A DNA stretch of 64,000 nt from Breoghania sp. L-A4 (GCF_003432385.1 NZ_CP031841.1:3201579-3265578); one strand, 5' to 3'. Shown: positions 27,337 through 40,417, counted from the stretch's first letter. The notes: a model not told the origin generated them from the sequence alone. A program made the numbers and translations.

Positions 27337-27870
27337 TTACTTCTTCTTGCCTTCTTTGCGAACGATGAACTCGCCCGCATAGCGCACACCCTTGCCCTTA
27401 TAGGGCTCCGGCGGCCGGAACTTGCGAATTTCAGCGGCGACCTGGCCGACACGCTGCTTGTCGATGCCAGACACGACGATTTCAGTCGGCTTGGGAACAG
27501 CAACTTCGATGCCCTCGGGAACCGAATAAATCACATCGTGCGAGAAACCAAGCGCCAGCTGCAGGTTCTTGCCCTGCAACTGGGCGCGGTAACCAACGCC
27601 CGTGATTTCGAGCTTCTTCTCGAAGCCCTGGCTGACACCGGCGACAAGGTTCGAAATGACCGTGCGCGCCATGCCCCACATCGCGCGCGCATCATTGCTT
27701 TCGTCGCGCGGCGTGACCTTGACGCCATCATCCGTCATCTCGGCGATGACGAGTTCATTCAACACGAAGCTGAGCTGACCCTTGGGGCCCTTCGCTTCAA
27801 ACGTCTGGCCGGCGATCGTTGCCGTGACCCCTGAGGGGACGGCAACCGGCTTCTTGCCAATACGAGACAT
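27337..27870 (-). CDS. rplF: 50S ribosomal protein L6
   Basis: Sits near the sarcin-ricin loop and GTPase centre. The 177-residue protein opens [12 protein letters not shown] and ends with the signature [15 protein letters not shown], followed by a basic VRKEGKKK tail. The gap to rpsH is 157 bp, longer than its neighbours; I see no gene in it. Confidence 0.98.
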   Translation of the reverse strand: MSRIGKKPVAVPSGVTATIAGQTFEAKGPKGQLSFVLNELVIAEMTDDGVKVTPRDESNDARAMWGMARTVISNLVAGVSQGFEKKLEITGVGYRAQLQGKNLQLALGFSHDVIYSVPEGIEVAVPKPTEIVVSGIDKQRVGQVAAEIRKFRPPEPYKGKGVRYAGEFIVRKEGKKK

Positions 27871-28027
27871 AACAACAACCTGTCCGGTTCGTATGCGTTA
27901 ACTGCCGCTGTTCCTGACCGGACATCATGTGCCGATCGGCGAGAAACCGCGCCAAACTATCCTGCTTGAGACACACCGGCATTGCATGACGCAACGCCGG
28001 CTCTCTCTGTACGGGGATGCGTCCGCG

Positions 28028-28426
28028 TCAGAAGACGCGGCAGAGCACCTCACCGCCGACATTTTCGTCCCGCGCCTGGTGATCCGCCATCACGCCCTTG
28101 GACGTGGAGAGGATCGAAACACCGAGGCCATTGGCCACGCGCGGAATATTCTTGACGGAGGCATACACCCGCCGGCCCGGCTTGGAAACCCGCTGAATTT
28201 CACGGATCACCGGAACGTCGTCATAATACTTCAGTTCGATGCTGAACTCAGACGGTCCGCCTTCGAAATCAACCTGGCTGAAGCCCCGGATGTAGCCTTC
28301 TGAGGCCAGAACTTCCAGGACGGTGCCGCGCAGGCGCGACGCCGGAGTATTGACGGTGCTTTTGCGCCGCATCTGTGCATTACGAATGCGGGTCAGCATA
28401 TCCCCCAAGGGATCTGTGATCGCCAT
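28028..28426 (-). CDS. rpsH: 30S ribosomal protein S8
   Basis: Primary 16S rRNA-binding protein of the small subunit, and in E. coli the translational repressor of the spc operon. The 132 residues include [14 protein letters not shown] at the start and the signature [17 protein letters not shown] near the end. It follows rpsN by 10 bp. Confidence 0.98.
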   Translation of the reverse strand: MAITDPLGDMLTRIRNAQMRRKSTVNTPASRLRGTVLEVLASEGYIRGFSQVDFEGGPSEFSIELKYYDDVPVIREIQRVSKPGRRVYASVKNIPRVANGLGVSILSTSKGVMADHQARDENVGGEVLCRVF

Positions 28427-28436
28427 TGGGCTCTCC

Positions 28437-28742
28437 TTACCAGCTCGACTTCACGAGACCGGGCACCTTGCCCTGGGACCCGAGTTCACGAAGGGCGATA
28501 CGCGACATCTTGAGCTTGCGGTAGAAACCGCGCGGACGCCCCGAAATCTCGCAACGATTGCGGATGCGGGTTTTCGAGGAATTCCGCGGAAGCTCGGCAA
28601 GCTTGAGCTGCGCGGTGAAGCGCTCCTCAAGCGGCAATGTCGCATCCATGACAATCGCCTTCAGTTCGGCACGCTTGCCGGCGAATTTCTTCACCAGGTT
28701 CTCGCGCCGCTTGTTCTTCTCGATCGCGCTCTTCTTCGCCAT
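28437..28742 (-). CDS. rpsN: 30S ribosomal protein S14 (zinc-independent long form)
   Basis: Small-subunit head protein. At 101 residues it is the long C- form that does not bind zinc: the CxxC pairs of the short form are absent, and only one cysteine ([12 protein letters not shown]) remains. The C-terminal [20 protein letters not shown] is conserved. It is the single S14 copy seen here. Confidence 0.98.
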   Translation of the reverse strand: MAKKSAIEKNKRRENLVKKFAGKRAELKAIVMDATLPLEERFTAQLKLAELPRNSSKTRIRNRCEISGRPRGFYRKLKMSRIALRELGSQGKVPGLVKSSW

Positions 28743-28769
28743 CGTCTTACCTCGTCCGGTCTGATCTGC

Positions 28770-29327
28770 TTACTTGGTGAACGGGAAGTTGAACGCCCGC
28801 AGAAGTTCGCGTGCTTCGTCATCCGTCTTCGCAGTGGTGCAGACGATCACATCCATGCCCCAGATCTGATCAACCTCGTCGTAGTTGATTTCCGGGAAGA
28901 CGATGTGTTCTTTAATACCCATCGCAAAATTTCCACGACCGTCGAAGCTCTTCGGATTGAGCCCGCGAAAATCCCGAACGCGCGGAAGCGCGATCGTGAC
29001 CAGCCGGTCGAGGAATTCGAACATCTGCCCGCTGCGCAGGGTCACCTTGGCGCCCAGCGGCATTTCCTCACGCACCTTGAAGGTGGCGATGGACTTGCGC
29101 GCTTTGGTGATCACGGGCCGCTGACCGGCGATTTTCGCCAGGTCGCCAGCAGCCGAGGTCACCTTTTTGCTGTCGCCGACCGCTTCGCCGATGCCCATGT
29201 TGAGGACAATCTTTTCCAAAGCGGGGATCTGCATCGGGTTCTTGTAACCGAACTGCTCGGCCATCTTCGGCCGAACCACTTCGTTGTAGTGCGTCTTGAG
29301 CCTGGGCTCGTAATTGACTTCAGCCAT
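28770..29327 (-). CDS. rplE: 50S ribosomal protein L5
   Basis: Binds 5S rRNA and forms bridge B1b to the small subunit. The 185-residue protein starts [18 protein letters not shown], has [17 protein letters not shown], and ends [19 protein letters not shown]. Its start overlaps the end of rplX by 8 bases, suggesting translational coupling. Confidence 0.98.
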   Translation of the reverse strand: MAEVNYEPRLKTHYNEVVRPKMAEQFGYKNPMQIPALEKIVLNMGIGEAVGDSKKVTSAAGDLAKIAGQRPVITKARKSIATFKVREEMPLGAKVTLRSGQMFEFLDRLVTIALPRVRDFRGLNPKSFDGRGNFAMGIKEHIVFPEINYDEVDQIWGMDVIVCTTAKTDDEARELLRAFNFPFTK

Positions 29328-29637
29328 CGATCAGATCTCCCGAACGCTTGGCAACACGGACCTTACGGCCGTCGTCCGTCGTCTTGAACCCGACGCGTGT
29401 TGCCTTGCCGTCCTTCGGATCGGCAATAGCTACGTTGGACACGTCGATCGACAGTTCCTTGGAAATGATGCCCGCTTCCGTCTGCTGGGTCTGGCGTGTG
29501 TGGCGTTTGACCACATTCACGCCACGCACGAGCACACGGCCGCTGTCGGGAATCATCTTGATAACTTCACCGGACTTGCCCTTGTCACGGCCGGCAAGCA
29601 CGACGACTGTGTCGCCCTTTTTGATTTTTGCGGCCAT
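29320..29637 (-). CDS. rplX: 50S ribosomal protein L24
   Basis: Assembly initiator of the large subunit, near the tunnel exit. The 105-residue protein begins [20 protein letters not shown], a KOW motif, and continues with [16 protein letters not shown] at 29637 was chosen because it gives the standard N-terminus; an upstream in-frame start lies inside rplN. It begins one base after the rplN stop. Confidence 0.97.
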   Translation of the reverse strand: MAAKIKKGDTVVVLAGRDKGKSGEVIKMIPDSGRVLVRGVNVVKRHTRQTQQTEAGIISKELSIDVSNVAIADPKDGKATRVGFKTTDDGRKVRVAKRSGDLIDG

Positions 29638-29638
29638 T

Positions 29639-30007
29639 TTAGAGCACCTCCGGTGCAAGCGAGATAATCTTCATGTGGTTTTTCGCCCGCAATTCGCGCG
29701 GGACCGGACCAAAGATACGGGTGCCGATCGGCTCTTTGTTATTGTTGATCAGCACTGCCGCATTGCGGTCGAAGCGGATGACGCTGCCGTCTGCCCGGCG
29801 AATATCCTTCGCCGTACGGACCACAACTGCCTTCATCACGTCGCCCTTCTTCACGCGACCGCGAGGAATGGCTTCCTTGATGCTGACGACGATGATGTCG
29901 CCGACGCCAGCATACTTGCGCTTCGAGCCGCCAAGGACCTTGATGCACATAACGCGACGCGCGCCGGAATTATCCGCCACGTCCAGGTTTGTTTGCATCT
30001 GAATCAT
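29639..30007 (-). CDS. rplN: 50S ribosomal protein L14
   Basis: Large-subunit interface protein contacting bridge B8. All 122 residues are intact: [17 protein letters not shown] at the start and the signature [20 protein letters not shown] in the middle (20 residues). It follows rpsQ after 55 bp. Confidence 0.98.
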   Translation of the reverse strand: MIQMQTNLDVADNSGARRVMCIKVLGGSKRKYAGVGDIIVVSIKEAIPRGRVKKGDVMKAVVVRTAKDIRRADGSVIRFDRNAAVLINNNKEPIGTRIFGPVPRELRAKNHMKIISLAPEVL

Positions 30008-30062
30008 GACTGGCCGCCTTGTTCTTCTTTCGATCCACTATCGGACCGGATGCTCAAATGTC

Positions 30063-30305
30063 TCAGTTCGCCGTCGAGGATTCGACAACGATCCAACGCT
30101 TGTTTTTCGAAATCGGCGCGCATTCCTCGATGAGGATGGTCTCGCCGACCTTGCAGGAATTATCCTGATCATGCGCCTTGTACTTCTTCGTACGGCGCAC
30201 GGTCTTCTTCAACAACGGGTGGGTGAAGCGGCGTTCCACTTTCACCACAACCGTCTTGTCGTTCTGGTCGCTGACGACGATGCCCTGAAGCACGCGTTTT
30301 GGCAT
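30063..30305 (-). CDS. rpsQ: 30S ribosomal protein S17
   Basis: Small-subunit body protein, an early 16S rRNA binder. The 80 residues begin [20 protein letters not shown] and include [18 protein letters not shown]. It follows rpmC after 9 bp. Confidence 0.98.
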   Translation of the reverse strand: MPKRVLQGIVVSDQNDKTVVVKVERRFTHPLLKKTVRRTKKYKAHDQDNSCKVGETILIEECAPISKNKRWIVVESSTAN

Positions 30306-30314
30306 CTTCGCCTC

Positions 30315-30515
30315 CTATGCGCTGTCCGCAGCGCGTTTTTCGCGCTGGATGGTCTCGACCCGAGCAATGTCACGGCGAACCTGCCGGACACGCGCGGTAT
30401 TTTCCAACTGACCCGTCGCCTTCTGGAAGCGCAGATTGAACTGCTCTTTCTTCAGGCTCTCCAGCTCCTCATGGAGCTGATCGGGGGTCTTCGCCCGAAC
30501 GTCGGTCGATTTCAT
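30315..30515 (-). CDS. rpmC: 50S ribosomal protein L29
   Basis: A 66-residue two-helix protein at the tunnel exit that helps dock SRP and trigger factor. It starts [20 protein letters not shown], with the signature [18 protein letters not shown]. It lies 25 bp after rplP. Confidence 0.98.
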   Translation of the reverse strand: MKSTDVRAKTPDQLHEELESLKKEQFNLRFQKATGQLENTARVRQVRRDIARVETIQREKRAADSA

Positions 30516-30540
30516 GGCCTTCTACTCCTCGTCCGTCCGT

Positions 30541-30954
30541 TCACTCGCCGAGGCGCTGAACGAAGCGGCACTTGATCGGAAGCTTCGCCGCGGCGAGGCG
30601 GAACGCCTCGCGCGCAATCGGCTCGGCCACACCGTCGATCTCGAACATGATCCGGCCGGGCTTCACGCGGGCTGCCCAATAGTCCGGCGCACCCTTACCC
30701 TTACCCATACGTACTTCGGTCGGCTTCGAGGAAACCGGTACGTCCGGGAAAATCCGGATCCAAACGCGACCCGCACGTTTCATGTGGCGGGTCAAAGCAC
30801 GACGGGCTGCCTCGATCTGGCGCGCTGTGACGCGCTCCGGTTCCATTGCCTTCAGGCCGTAGGAACCGAAATTCAGCTCGGTGCCACCCTTGGCAACGCC
30901 ATGGATGCGCCCTTTGTGCTGCTTGCGGAACTTCGTTCGCTTCGGCTGCAGCAT
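30541..30954 (-). CDS. rplP: 50S ribosomal protein L16
   Basis: Positions A-site tRNA in the large subunit. The 137-residue protein has [16 protein letters not shown] at the start, the signatures [19 protein letters not shown] and [20 protein letters not shown], and the conserved basic arginine-rich core. The gap to rpsC is 43 bp. Confidence 0.98.
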   Translation of the reverse strand: MLQPKRTKFRKQHKGRIHGVAKGGTELNFGSYGLKAMEPERVTARQIEAARRALTRHMKRAGRVWIRIFPDVPVSSKPTEVRMGKGKGAPDYWAARVKPGRIMFEIDGVAEPIAREAFRLAAAKLPIKCRFVQRLGE

Positions 30955-30997
30955 CTGTCTTCTCTCGTCTTTCTATACCCAGGCGACCGGGACAGGT

Positions 30998-31699
30998 TTA
31001 CGCTGCGCGCGGAGCGCGGCGACCGCTGTCGGGACCCTCGGAGGAACGGCGTTCGGACGCCATCGGATCATGCTCGAGGATCTCGCCTTTGAAGATCCAC
31101 ACCTTGATGCCGCACGTACCATATGCGGTGTGCGCGGTGGCGGTGCCGTAGTCGATATCGGCACGAAGCGTGTGCAGCGGCACCCGGCCTTCGCGATACC
31201 ACTCCGTACGCGCGATTTCCGCGCCGCCCAGACGGCCGCCGCAGTTGATGCGGATGCCTTCCGCGCCAAGACGCATTGCCGACTGAACCGAGCGCTTCAT
31301 GGCCCGGCGGAACGCCACGCGGCGTTCCAGCTGCTGAGCGATCGATGCGGCGACAAGCGTCGCGTCGATTTCCGGCTTGCGCACTTCAACGATGTTGATG
31401 TGCACTTCCGAACTGGTCATCTCGGCCAGCTTGCGGCGCAACTTCTCGATGTCCGCGCCCTTTTTGCCGATCACGACACCCGGACGAGCCGAGTGCACGG
31501 TGACGCGGCACTTCTTGTGCGGACGCTCGATGACGATCTTGGAGATCGCGGCCTGCTTGAGCTCCTGCATCAGATAATCGCGGATGCGATAATCTTCGTG
31601 CAGCAGCACGGCATACTCACCCTTGTCCGCGTACCAGCGCGAATCCCAGGTGCGGTTGATGCCCAGCCGGAACCCGATCGGATTGATTTTGTGACCCAT
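30998..31699 (-). CDS. rpsC: 30S ribosomal protein S3
   Basis: Forms part of the mRNA entry tunnel and its helicase. The 233-residue chain has a KH type II domain with [15 protein letters not shown] and the C-terminal signature [19 protein letters not shown]. It ends in a family-typical low-complexity tail, SGRRAPRAA. Its start overlaps the rplV stop by one base. Confidence 0.98.
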   Translation of the reverse strand: MGHKINPIGFRLGINRTWDSRWYADKGEYAVLLHEDYRIRDYLMQELKQAAISKIVIERPHKKCRVTVHSARPGVVIGKKGADIEKLRRKLAEMTSSEVHINIVEVRKPEIDATLVAASIAQQLERRVAFRRAMKRSVQSAMRLGAEGIRINCGGRLGGAEIARTEWYREGRVPLHTLRADIDYGTATAHTAYGTCGIKVWIFKGEILEHDPMASERRSSEGPDSGRRAPRAA

Positions 31700-32079
31700 C
31701 AGGCCGCCTCCTCGACTTCACGGACGATGATCGTCAGGTTGGAGAACGGCTTCTGGATCTTGCCGACCCGGCCGCGCGCCCTCGCCTTCCAACGCTTCAT
31801 GACGACCGCCTTGCCGACATGGGCTTCCGAAATAACCAGAGAGTCCACATCGAGATCGTGGTTGTTCTCCGCGTTCGCGACCGCCGACTCCAACGCCTTC
31901 TTGACGTCGGCGGCGATCCGCTTGCGCGAAAAGGTCAGATCGGCGAGCGCCGCTGCAACCTTCTTGCCGCGGATCGTCGCGGCAACCAGGTTCAGCTTCT
32001 GCGGAGACACCCGCACCATGCGCAGGACAGCCTTCGCCTCATTATCAGCGAGCACGCGCTCACGCTTCGGCTTGCCCAT
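31699..32079 (-). CDS. rplV: 50S ribosomal protein L22
   Basis: Lines the nascent peptide tunnel with a long beta hairpin ([20 protein letters not shown]), the region where macrolide resistance changes occur. The 126 residues show no obvious deviation. It follows rpsS after 2 bp. Confidence 0.98.
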   Translation of the reverse strand: MGKPKRERVLADNEAKAVLRMVRVSPQKLNLVAATIRGKKVAAALADLTFSRKRIAADVKKALESAVANAENNHDLDVDSLVISEAHVGKAVVMKRWKARARGRVGKIQKPFSNLTIIVREVEEAA

Positions 32080-32081
32080 CG

Positions 32082-32360
32082 TTATCTCCTCTTGGCCTTC
32101 TTATCCGACGCATGACCGTAATAGGTCCGCGAGGGAGAGAATTCGCCGAGCTTGTGGCCAACCATGTCCTCGGAGATCGACACCGGAACGTGCTTCTGGC
32201 CATTGTAGACACCGAAGGTCACACCCACGAACTGGGGCAGGATCGTCGAACGCCGGCTCCAGGTCTTGATGACCTCATTGCGGCCGGAGGCGCGAACCTT
32301 ATCGACCTTTTTAAGGAGGTAGCCGTCAATAAACGGACCCTTCCAGACGGAACGTGTCAC
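32082..32360 (-). CDS. rpsS: 30S ribosomal protein S19
   Basis: Head protein making bridge B1a. The 92-residue chain starts [19 protein letters not shown] and has the signature [16 protein letters not shown]. It lies 12 bp after rplB. Confidence 0.98.
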   Translation of the reverse strand: MTRSVWKGPFIDGYLLKKVDKVRASGRNEVIKTWSRRSTILPQFVGVTFGVYNGQKHVPVSISEDMVGHKLGEFSPSRTYYGHASDKKAKRR

Positions 32361-32372
32361 GGTCAGTCCCTC

Positions 32373-33206
32373 TTATTTCTTCCGCGCGTGGCGGCTGCGA
32401 ACGATGAATTTATCGGTCGACTTGTTGGAACGCGTACGCTTGCCCTTGGTGGGCTTGCCCCACGGCGTAACCGGATGACGGCCGCCGGATGTACGTCCCT
32501 CACCACCACCATGGGGGTGATCGACCGGGTTCATAGCCACGCCGCGAACATGCGGACGCTTGCCGAGCCAGCGGGAACGGCCCGCCTTGCTCAAATTGAT
32601 GTTGCCGTGATCCGGGTTGGACACCGCGCCGATGGACGCCATGCAGGTTCCCAGGATCCGGCGCTGCTCGCCCGACTTCAGACGGACCACGGTGTAACCC
32701 TGGTCACGGCCGACGATCTGAGCGAAGGCGCCTGCGGAGCGGGCGATCTGGCCGCCCTTGCCCGGCTTCATCTCGATGTTGTGCACGATCGTGCCCACCG
32801 GGATGGAGGCCAGCTCCATGGCGTTGCCAGGCTTCACGTCGACGTGCTTGCCGGCCACCACGACATCGCCTGCGGAAAGCCGCTGCGGTGCCAGGATATA
32901 GGCCAGTTCGCCATCTTCGTAACGCACGAGCGCGATGAATGCGGTCCGGTTCGGATCGTATTCGAGACGCTCGACCGTCGCCGGCATATCGAACTTGCGG
33001 CGCTTGAAGTCGACCATCCGATAGGTGCGCTTGTGACCGCCACCCTTGTTCGGAGCGGTGTTGCGACCGCGGTTGTTACGACCACCGGATTTGGACAGGC
33101 CTTCGGTCAGCGTCTTGACCGGCTTGCCCTTCCAAAGATCGGACCGATCCACGATGACCAGCTGACGCTGGCCCGGGGAGGTCGGTTTGAAGCTCTTTAA
33201 AGCCAT
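32373..33206 (-). CDS. rplB: 50S ribosomal protein L2
   Basis: Primary large-subunit protein near the peptidyl transferase centre. The 277-residue protein has [20 protein letters not shown] early, and the C-terminal signature [20 protein letters not shown] holding the histidine linked to activity. It follows rplW after 16 bp. Confidence 0.98.
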   Translation of the reverse strand: MALKSFKPTSPGQRQLVIVDRSDLWKGKPVKTLTEGLSKSGGRNNRGRNTAPNKGGGHKRTYRMVDFKRRKFDMPATVERLEYDPNRTAFIALVRYEDGELAYILAPQRLSAGDVVVAGKHVDVKPGNAMELASIPVGTIVHNIEMKPGKGGQIARSAGAFAQIVGRDQGYTVVRLKSGEQRRILGTCMASIGAVSNPDHGNINLSKAGRSRWLGKRPHVRGVAMNPVDHPHGGGEGRTSGGRHPVTPWGKPTKGKRTRSNKSTDKFIVRSRHARKK

Positions 33207-33222
33207 TTTTTCCTTCTTCCCC

Positions 33223-33516
33223 TCAGAGACCGGTCGTCACGTCGATGAATTGTCCCTCTTCCAGCGTCACGATCGCGCGCTTGAAGTCGGACTGTTTACC
33301 GGCGATGCCCTTGAAACGCTTCGTCTTGCCCTTGCGGACCAGCGTGTTCACAGCCTTCACCTTGACGCTGAACAGCGCCTCGACAGCGGCCTTGATCTCC
33401 GGCTTGCTCGCCTTGGACGCCACGTTGAAAACAACCTTGTTTTCCTCGGACGCCAGGGTCGCCTTTTCGGTGATCACCGGGCTGACGATTGTGTCGTAGT
33501 GCTTGAGGTCCGTCAT
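33223..33516 (-). CDS. rplW: 50S ribosomal protein L23
   Basis: Tunnel-exit protein and docking site for trigger factor and SRP. The 97-residue chain has [20 protein letters not shown] and the signature [20 protein letters not shown]. It overlaps the end of rplD by four bases (ATGA). Confidence 0.98.
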   Translation of the reverse strand: MTDLKHYDTIVSPVITEKATLASEENKVVFNVASKASKPEIKAAVEALFSVKVKAVNTLVRKGKTKRFKGIAGKQSDFKRAIVTLEEGQFIDVTTGL

Positions 33517-34133
33517 TTGAACCGCTCCTCCAGAGCACTGACCGCCGCCTTCGTCAAAACCAGCGTCTCGCGGCGCAGGATGTCGTAGACGTTGATGCCC
33601 TGGATGGGCAGCACGTCGACGTTGATGATGTTGCGTGCGGCAAGGCCGAAGTTTTTGTCCAGATCCGCACCGTCGATGACCAGAGCATTGGCCAGACCGA
33701 GCTTGCCGAACTGTGCCTTCAAAGCCTTGGTCTTCGGTTCGCCCGACTTCGCCTCATCGATGATGATGATGCTTTCGGACTTCACCTTGGACGACAGTGC
33801 GTGACGCAGACCCAGCGCGCGAACCTTCTTGGGCAAATCGTGCGCGTGGCTGCGGACAAGCGGCCCGAAGGCCTTGCCGCCGCCGCGGAACTGCGGAACC
33901 TTGCGATCGCCGTGCCGTGCTCCGCCGGAGCCCTTCTGGCGAACGAATTTCTTGCCCGTAGCGGCGATTTCTGCGCGCCGCTTCGTCTTGTGGTTGCCAC
34001 CCTGACGGGCGGCGAGCTGCCAGCGAACGACGCGATGGATCAGATCGGCCCGCGGATCGAGACCGAAGATCTCGTCCGAAACCGTGATCGAACCGGCCGC
34101 GCCGCCGTCCAGCGTCTTGACCTGGAGTTCCAT
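33513..34133 (-). CDS. rplD: 50S ribosomal protein L4
   Basis: Tunnel-wall protein; in E. coli it also represses its own operon. The 206-residue chain starts [14 protein letters not shown] and has the long internal loop [20 protein letters not shown] that lines the tunnel. ATG at 34133 overlaps the rplC TGA by one base; a GTG one codon upstream is possible. Confidence 0.98.
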   Translation of the reverse strand: MELQVKTLDGGAAGSITVSDEIFGLDPRADLIHRVVRWQLAARQGGNHKTKRRAEIAATGKKFVRQKGSGGARHGDRKVPQFRGGGKAFGPLVRSHAHDLPKKVRALGLRHALSSKVKSESIIIIDEAKSGEPKTKALKAQFGKLGLANALVIDGADLDKNFGLAARNIINVDVLPIQGINVYDILRRETLVLTKAAVSALEERFK

Positions 34134-34852
34134 CACTCGCTCTCCTTGCCCGCGTCGGCTGCCTGAGCCGGCGCCTCTGCCGTGCGATACGCACCCGGCA
34201 TCGGCACACCGTCGGGAAGCGCCCGCTTCACAGCGTCCTTGATGATGATCCAGCCGCCCTTGGAGCCGGGCACTGCGCCCTGCACCATGATCAGGCCGCG
34301 ATCGGCATCAGTGCGCACGATCTTCAGATTCTGCGTGGTCACGCGGGTGTCGCCCATGTGTCCGGCCATCTTCTTGCCTTTGAAGACCTTGCCCGGATCC
34401 TGGCACTGACCCGTCGAGCCATGCGCACGGTGCGAAACAGACACACCGTGAGAGGCGCGACCGCCGCCGAAGTTGTGACGTTTCATGGCGCCGGCAAAGC
34501 CTTTACCAATCGACGTGCCCGTCACGTCCACGAACTGGCCGGCCACAAAGTGATCGGCGGTCAGCTCGGCGCCGACGTCGATCACGTTGTCCGGGGACAC
34601 CCGGAATTCGGCCAGCTTCCGCTTCGGTTCCACCTTCGCGATCGCGAAGTGGCCCCGCATGGGACGCGGCGTGTTTTTCACCTTGGCCAGACCAGCGCCG
34701 AGCTGCAGCGCAGTGTAGCCATTCTTGTCTTCAGTCCGGTGGGCAACGACCTGACAGTTCTCAAGCTTGAGAACCGTCACCGGCACGTGCTCTCCCAGAT
34801 CATTGTAGATCCGGGTCATACCCACTTTCTGAGCGATCAGTCCAGAACGCAT
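34133..34852 (-). CDS. rplC: 50S ribosomal protein L3
   Basis: Early assembly protein near the peptidyl transferase centre. The 239-residue product starts [18 protein letters not shown] and has the long-loop signature [17 protein letters not shown]. The C-terminal extension ending [19 protein letters not shown] is longer than in E. coli and typical of alphaproteobacteria. An in-frame GTG at 34903 lies within rpsJ and was rejected. Confidence 0.97.
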   Translation of the reverse strand: MRSGLIAQKVGMTRIYNDLGEHVPVTVLKLENCQVVAHRTEDKNGYTALQLGAGLAKVKNTPRPMRGHFAIAKVEPKRKLAEFRVSPDNVIDVGAELTADHFVAGQFVDVTGTSIGKGFAGAMKRHNFGGGRASHGVSVSHRAHGSTGQCQDPGKVFKGKKMAGHMGDTRVTTQNLKIVRTDADRGLIMVQGAVPGSKGGWIIIKDAVKRALPDGVPMPGAYRTAEAPAQAADAGKESE

Positions 34853-34877
34853 CAGCGTGTTCCTCGGTTCTTCCGCC

Positions 34878-35186
34878 CTAGAGCTTGATTTCGACGTCGA
34901 CACCGGCCGCCAGGTCGAGCTTCATCAAAGCATCAACCGTCTGCGGGGTCGGATCAACGATGTCCAAAAGGCGCTTGTGTGTGCGCATCTCAAACTGGTC
35001 ACGGCTCTTCTTGTCAATATGCGGGCCGCGCAACACGGTATATTTTTCAATCCGCGTCGGCAGCGGCACCGGTCCACGTACCTGAGCACCCGTCCGCTTC
35101 GCCGTGTTGACGATTTCGCGGGTCGAGGCATCCAGGATACGGTGATCAAACGCCTTCAGGCGGATCCGGATATTCTGACCGTTCAT
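34878..35186 (-). CDS. rpsJ: 30S ribosomal protein S10
   Basis: Small-subunit head protein; also NusE, a partner of NusB in antitermination. The 102-residue protein begins [19 protein letters not shown] and has the signature [20 protein letters not shown]. It follows tuf after 60 bp, so str and S10 operons appear continuous. Confidence 0.98.
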   Translation of the reverse strand: MNGQNIRIRLKAFDHRILDASTREIVNTAKRTGAQVRGPVPLPTRIEKYTVLRGPHIDKKSRDQFEMRTHKRLLDIVDPTPQTVDALMKLDLAAGVDVEIKL

Positions 35187-35246
35187 TGCTTTGGTCCTTC
35201 AGAGTCCCAGGCCGCGGGGTCCAGCCCCGCGGCAAAGGCACTCACT

Positions 35247-36437
<1,191 letters not shown>

Positions 36438-36485
36438 CGGATTGCTCCGCTCTTTCGAATGTGTATTGCCGTGGTTGCGAAGAAA

Positions 36486-38561
36486 CTAGGCGTATTTCGC
36501 CTGGACCTCTTCGGCGACCGCCTGCGGCACCTGTTCGTAGTGATCAAAAACCATGCTGTACTGCGCCCGGCCCTGCGACATCGAGCGCAGGTTGTTGACG
36601 TAGCCGAACATGTTCGCGAGCGGCACCTTGGCGCTGACCACGGTGACGACACCCCGGTTCTCGGTGCCGGTGATCTGACCGCGGCGCGAGTTCAGATCGC
36701 CGATGACATCGCCCATGTAGTCTTCCGGTGTCACCACCTCGACCATCATGATCGGTTCCAGCAGCTTCGGCCCGGCTTTCTGAATGCCCTCGCGGAAGGC
36801 CGCGCGGCCCGCGATCTCGAACGCCAGCACGCTGGAGTCCACATCGTGGTAGGCGCCATCCGTCAGGGTTGCCTTGACGTCGAGCATCGGGAAGCCGGCG
36901 AGAATACCCGACGTCATCACGCTCTCGATGCCCTTGGCGACGCCAGGGATGTATTCCTTCGGCACGTTGCCGCCGACGACCTTGCTTTCGAACAGGAAGC
37001 CCGAACCCTGCTCGCCCGGCTCGATCGTGATCTTGACTCGGGCGAACTGGCCCGAACCGCCCGACTGCTTCTTGTGGGTGTAATCCACATCAGCGGTCTT
37101 GGTGATCGTCTCGCGATAAGCCACCTGCGGCTGACCGATGTTCGCCTCGACCTTGAACTCGCGCTTCATGCGGTCGACGAGAATGTCGAGATGAAGCTCG
37201 CCCATGCCGGCGATGATCGTCTGGCCGGATTCCTCGTCGGTCTTGACGCGGAAGGACGGATCCTCGGCCGCCAGGCGGTTGAGCGCGAGGCCCATCTTTT
37301 CCTGGTCAGACTTGGTCTTCGGCTCGACCGCGATCTCGATGACCGGCTCGGGGAATTCCATGCGCTCCAGGATCACCGGCTTCAGCGGATCACAAAGGGT
37401 GTCGCCCGTCGTGGTGTCCTTGAGGCCCGCGATGGCCACGATGTCGCCTGCATAGGCCACTTCGATGTCTTCACGCGAATTCGAGTGCATCTGCATCATG
37501 CGGCCGACGCGCTCGCGCTTTTCCTTCACCGTATTCATCAGGGACATGCCCTTGTCGAGCCTCCCCGAGTAGATGCGGCAGAAGGTCAGCGAGCCCACGA
37601 AGCTGTCGTTCATGATCTTGAACGCCAGCATGGCGAGCGGCTCCTCGTCGGAGGCCTGGCGGGTGATCTCTTCTTCCGTCTTCGCGTCGATGCCCTTGAT
37701 CGGGGGCACTTCCGTCGGATTGGGAAGGTAATCGACAACCGCGTCGAGAAGCGGCTGCACGCCCTTGTTCTTGAACGCGGTGCCGCAAAGGATCGGCACG
37801 AACTCGCCAATCAGCGTGCCCTTGCGGATCAGCTTCTGCAGCGCCGCATCATCAGGCATGACGCCTTCGAGGTAGGCTTCCATCGCCGTGTCGTCGACTT
37901 CAACCGCCTTCTCGATCATCAGATCGTGATATTCCTGGGCCTGGTCGGCCAGCTCGGCGGGGATGTCTTCCTCATGGAAGGAAGCGCCAAGGCCTTCTTC
38001 GTCCCAGATGATCGCCTTCATCTTGATCAGATCGATGACGCCGGCGAACTCGTTCTCGGCGCCGATCGGCAGCTGGAGGCAGATCGGGTTGGCGCCGAGG
38101 CGCTTCTCGATCATCTCGATGCAGCGAAAGAAGTCCGCGCCGAGCTTGTCCATCTTGTTGACGAAGATCATCCGCGGGACGTGATATTTGTCGGCCTGAC
38201 GCCAGACAGTTTCCGTCTGCGGCTCAACACCGGCGTTGGCGTCGAGAAGCGCGACCGCGCCATCAAGTACACGCAGGGAACGCTCGACTTCAATCGTGAA
38301 GTCCACATGGCCCGGGGTGTCGATGATGTTCAGGCGCTTCTCATTCCAGAAACAGGTCGTTGCAGCGGACGTGATCGTGATGCCACGCTCCTGCTCCTGC
38401 TCCATCCAGTCCATGGTGGCAGCGCCGTCATGGACTTCGCCGATCTTGTGGCTACGGCCGGTGTAGTAGAGGATCCGCTCCGTCGTCGTGGTCTTTCCCG
38501 CATCAATGTGAGCCATGATGCCGAAATTGCGGTAGTCCTCGATTTTATGCGTGCGCGCCAT
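36486..38561 (-). CDS. fusA: Elongation factor G
   Basis: GTPase that drives translocation and, with RRF, ribosome recycling. The 691-residue protein has G1 AHIDAGKTT (about 17-25), switch [10 protein letters not shown] (about 81-88) and [10 protein letters not shown] (about 136). Domain IV has [11 protein letters not shown]-like [15 protein letters not shown]. It precedes tuf and follows rpsG by 18 bp. Confidence 0.98.
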   Translation of the reverse strand: MARTHKIEDYRNFGIMAHIDAGKTTTTERILYYTGRSHKIGEVHDGAATMDWMEQEQERGITITSAATTCFWNEKRLNIIDTPGHVDFTIEVERSLRVLDGAVALLDANAGVEPQTETVWRQADKYHVPRMIFVNKMDKLGADFFRCIEMIEKRLGANPICLQLPIGAENEFAGVIDLIKMKAIIWDEEGLGASFHEEDIPAELADQAQEYHDLMIEKAVEVDDTAMEAYLEGVMPDDAALQKLIRKGTLIGEFVPILCGTAFKNKGVQPLLDAVVDYLPNPTEVPPIKGIDAKTEEEITRQASDEEPLAMLAFKIMNDSFVGSLTFCRIYSGRLDKGMSLMNTVKEKRERVGRMMQMHSNSREDIEVAYAGDIVAIAGLKDTTTGDTLCDPLKPVILERMEFPEPVIEIAVEPKTKSDQEKMGLALNRLAAEDPSFRVKTDEESGQTIIAGMGELHLDILVDRMKREFKVEANIGQPQVAYRETITKTADVDYTHKKQSGGSGQFARVKITIEPGEQGSGFLFESKVVGGNVPKEYIPGVAKGIESVMTSGILAGFPMLDVKATLTDGAYHDVDSSVLAFEIAGRAAFREGIQKAGPKLLEPIMMVEVVTPEDYMGDVIGDLNSRRGQITGTENRGVVTVVSAKVPLANMFGYVNNLRSMSQGRAQYSMVFDHYEQVPQAVAEEVQAKYA

Positions 38562-38579
38562 GATGTCAGACCTTCAGGC

Positions 38580-39050
<471 letters not shown>

Positions 39051-39092
39051 CTATCTTATCCTCAACCCATTTAAGGGAACGATTGAAGCCGA

Positions 39093-39464
39093 TTACTTCG
39101 GCCGCTTAGCGCCATACTTGGAACGGCGCTGCTTGCGATCCTTGACACCCTGGGTGTCAAGGACACCGCGAAGGATGTGGTAGCGCACGCCAGGCAAATC
39201 CTTGACGCGGCCGCCGCGGATCATGACCACAGAGTGCTCCTGCAGATTATGGCCCTCACCGGGGATGTACCCGATGACTTCGAAGCCATTCGTCAGACGG
39301 ACCTTTGCAACCTTACGAAGAGCCGAGTTCGGCTTCTTCGGCGTCGTCGTATAGACGCGCGTGCAAACGCCACGCTTCTGCGGGCAGGCCTCCATGGCCG
39401 GAACCTTGTTCCGCTTCGGCGGATCTTTCCGCGGCTTACGGATCAACTGGTTGATGGTTGGCAT
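39093..39464 (-). CDS. rpsL: 30S ribosomal protein S12
   Basis: Decoding-centre protein. The 123-residue product starts [20 protein letters not shown] and keeps the wild-type lysines at the streptomycin sites, in [12 protein letters not shown] and [12 protein letters not shown], so streptomycin sensitivity is expected. ATG at 39464 was preferred to a longer in-frame start at 39569 that has no family match. It is the first gene of the str operon. Confidence 0.98.
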   Translation of the reverse strand: MPTINQLIRKPRKDPPKRNKVPAMEACPQKRGVCTRVYTTTPKKPNSALRKVAKVRLTNGFEVIGYIPGEGHNLQEHSVVMIRGGRVKDLPGVRYHILRGVLDTQGVKDRKQRRSKYGAKRPK

Positions 39465-40105
39465 ATTTAGCCCTTCACCTTGTCCACCTGCCGCAGCACC
39501 ATCCGCACATGCGAATACGCGCTTCCACGCGTGACAAGCATGGACGGCGCTGCGAAACCAGAGGATCACGGGTTACCCCGCGATCATGCTATTTGACGTT
39601 ATGTCGCCATATGAACCCCGGCAGCGTTTAAGCGAATTGGTTTCCGGTACTAGTCGCGCCGGAAGAGGTAACGCTTACCGCCTGCCTTGGGAGTGCGCGG
39701 AAATTAGCTATCGCCGGGGCCCACGTCAAGGGGAAACGGCAGAAATCTCAGCGCCCTCTCCCGCAAACGCCAATATCGAGGATTCCAGCCGGTTTTCGAG
39801 CCGATGGCGTAACATAAGACCCCGGAATGACGCGCCTGCGCATGATTGTTACCGTCCCGGTTCACCCCATGCCGGCGCAGCGAGGCGGCGGACACCGGCG
39901 ATCCCCGGAAACCATCCGAAACTTGAACGGATGGTGAATCAGCTGCCCCGGCCTGGTACGGATTCGGCCCAACGGACCGATTCCCCTTCACGGAGATTCG
40001 CTTGACGGCGTCCGCCGGCCCGGGATCGCGCGATGTTCCGGAATCAACAAGGGGCGCCCGATGGACACCCCCGTTTCGTTCGTGCAAGAGCGCTCAGACG
40101 CCGCT
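39465..40105. other. Long intergenic region upstream of the str operon
   Basis: About 640 bp lie between rpsL and the next gene. The rpsL-proximal part holds a promoter (separate entry) and an untranslated leader of roughly 230 nt. Open frames in the distal part (39740-40105) have no family features and unlikely composition, so no gene is called. No tRNA or known RNA was recognised. Confidence 0.5.
39701..39729 (-). promoter_or_regulatory. Predicted sigma-70 promoter of the str-S10-spc-alpha cluster
   Basis: On the minus strand TTGACG (39729-39724) and TAATTT (39706-39701) are separated by exactly 17 bases. The -35 is close to the alphaproteobacterial consensus. Transcription would start near 39694, giving a leader of about 230 nt before the rpsL ATG. 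It is the only good match in the 640-bp gap that I found. Confidence 0.6.
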
Positions 40106-40411
40106 CTACTCCCTGAACGCCACCACGGCGACGTTGCCCTCGAGCGCATCCTGGTAGGCGCTCTCGAACGTGGGGTCCTCCGGCTCTTCGGTCAGCGCCC
40201 CGATCTGGTCGAGCTCGGTTTCCGCATACCCTTCCTTCGCCAAGGCCTCGAGCGCCCGGCGCACCGCGCTGTCGTCGTCCGGGGCCGTCAGGAAGATGTT
40301 CACCGGGATCGCATCATCGGGCGTGCCCGAGGTTTCCTCCCACACGCGGCCTACGATGATGAAGACCGTCGGCTCGTCCTGTTCTTCGCCGCTCACGTTC
40401 AAACCCTCCAT
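40106..40411 (-). CDS. Small acidic protein, function unknown
   Basis: A 101-residue acidic protein (MEGLNVSGEEQDEPTVFIIV start) without signal peptide or membrane helix. Segments PVNIFLTAPDDDSAVRRALEAL and LTEEPEDPTFESAYQDALEG suggest a small alpha/beta fold. I do not recognise a named family. ATG at 40411 was chosen; an in-frame start six codons earlier lies inside a terminator hairpin. It lies directly after rpoC on the same strand and may be expressed by readthrough. Confidence 0.65.
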   Translation of the reverse strand: MEGLNVSGEEQDEPTVFIIVGRVWEETSGTPDDAIPVNIFLTAPDDDSAVRRALEALAKEGYAETELDQIGALTEEPEDPTFESAYQDALEGNVAVVAFRE

Positions 40412-40417
40412 AGTCAG

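Noticed and set aside
39704-40087. A 127-codon minus-strand frame in the str spacer.
   Set aside because: No ribosome-binding site or family resemblance, and it overlaps the predicted promoter.
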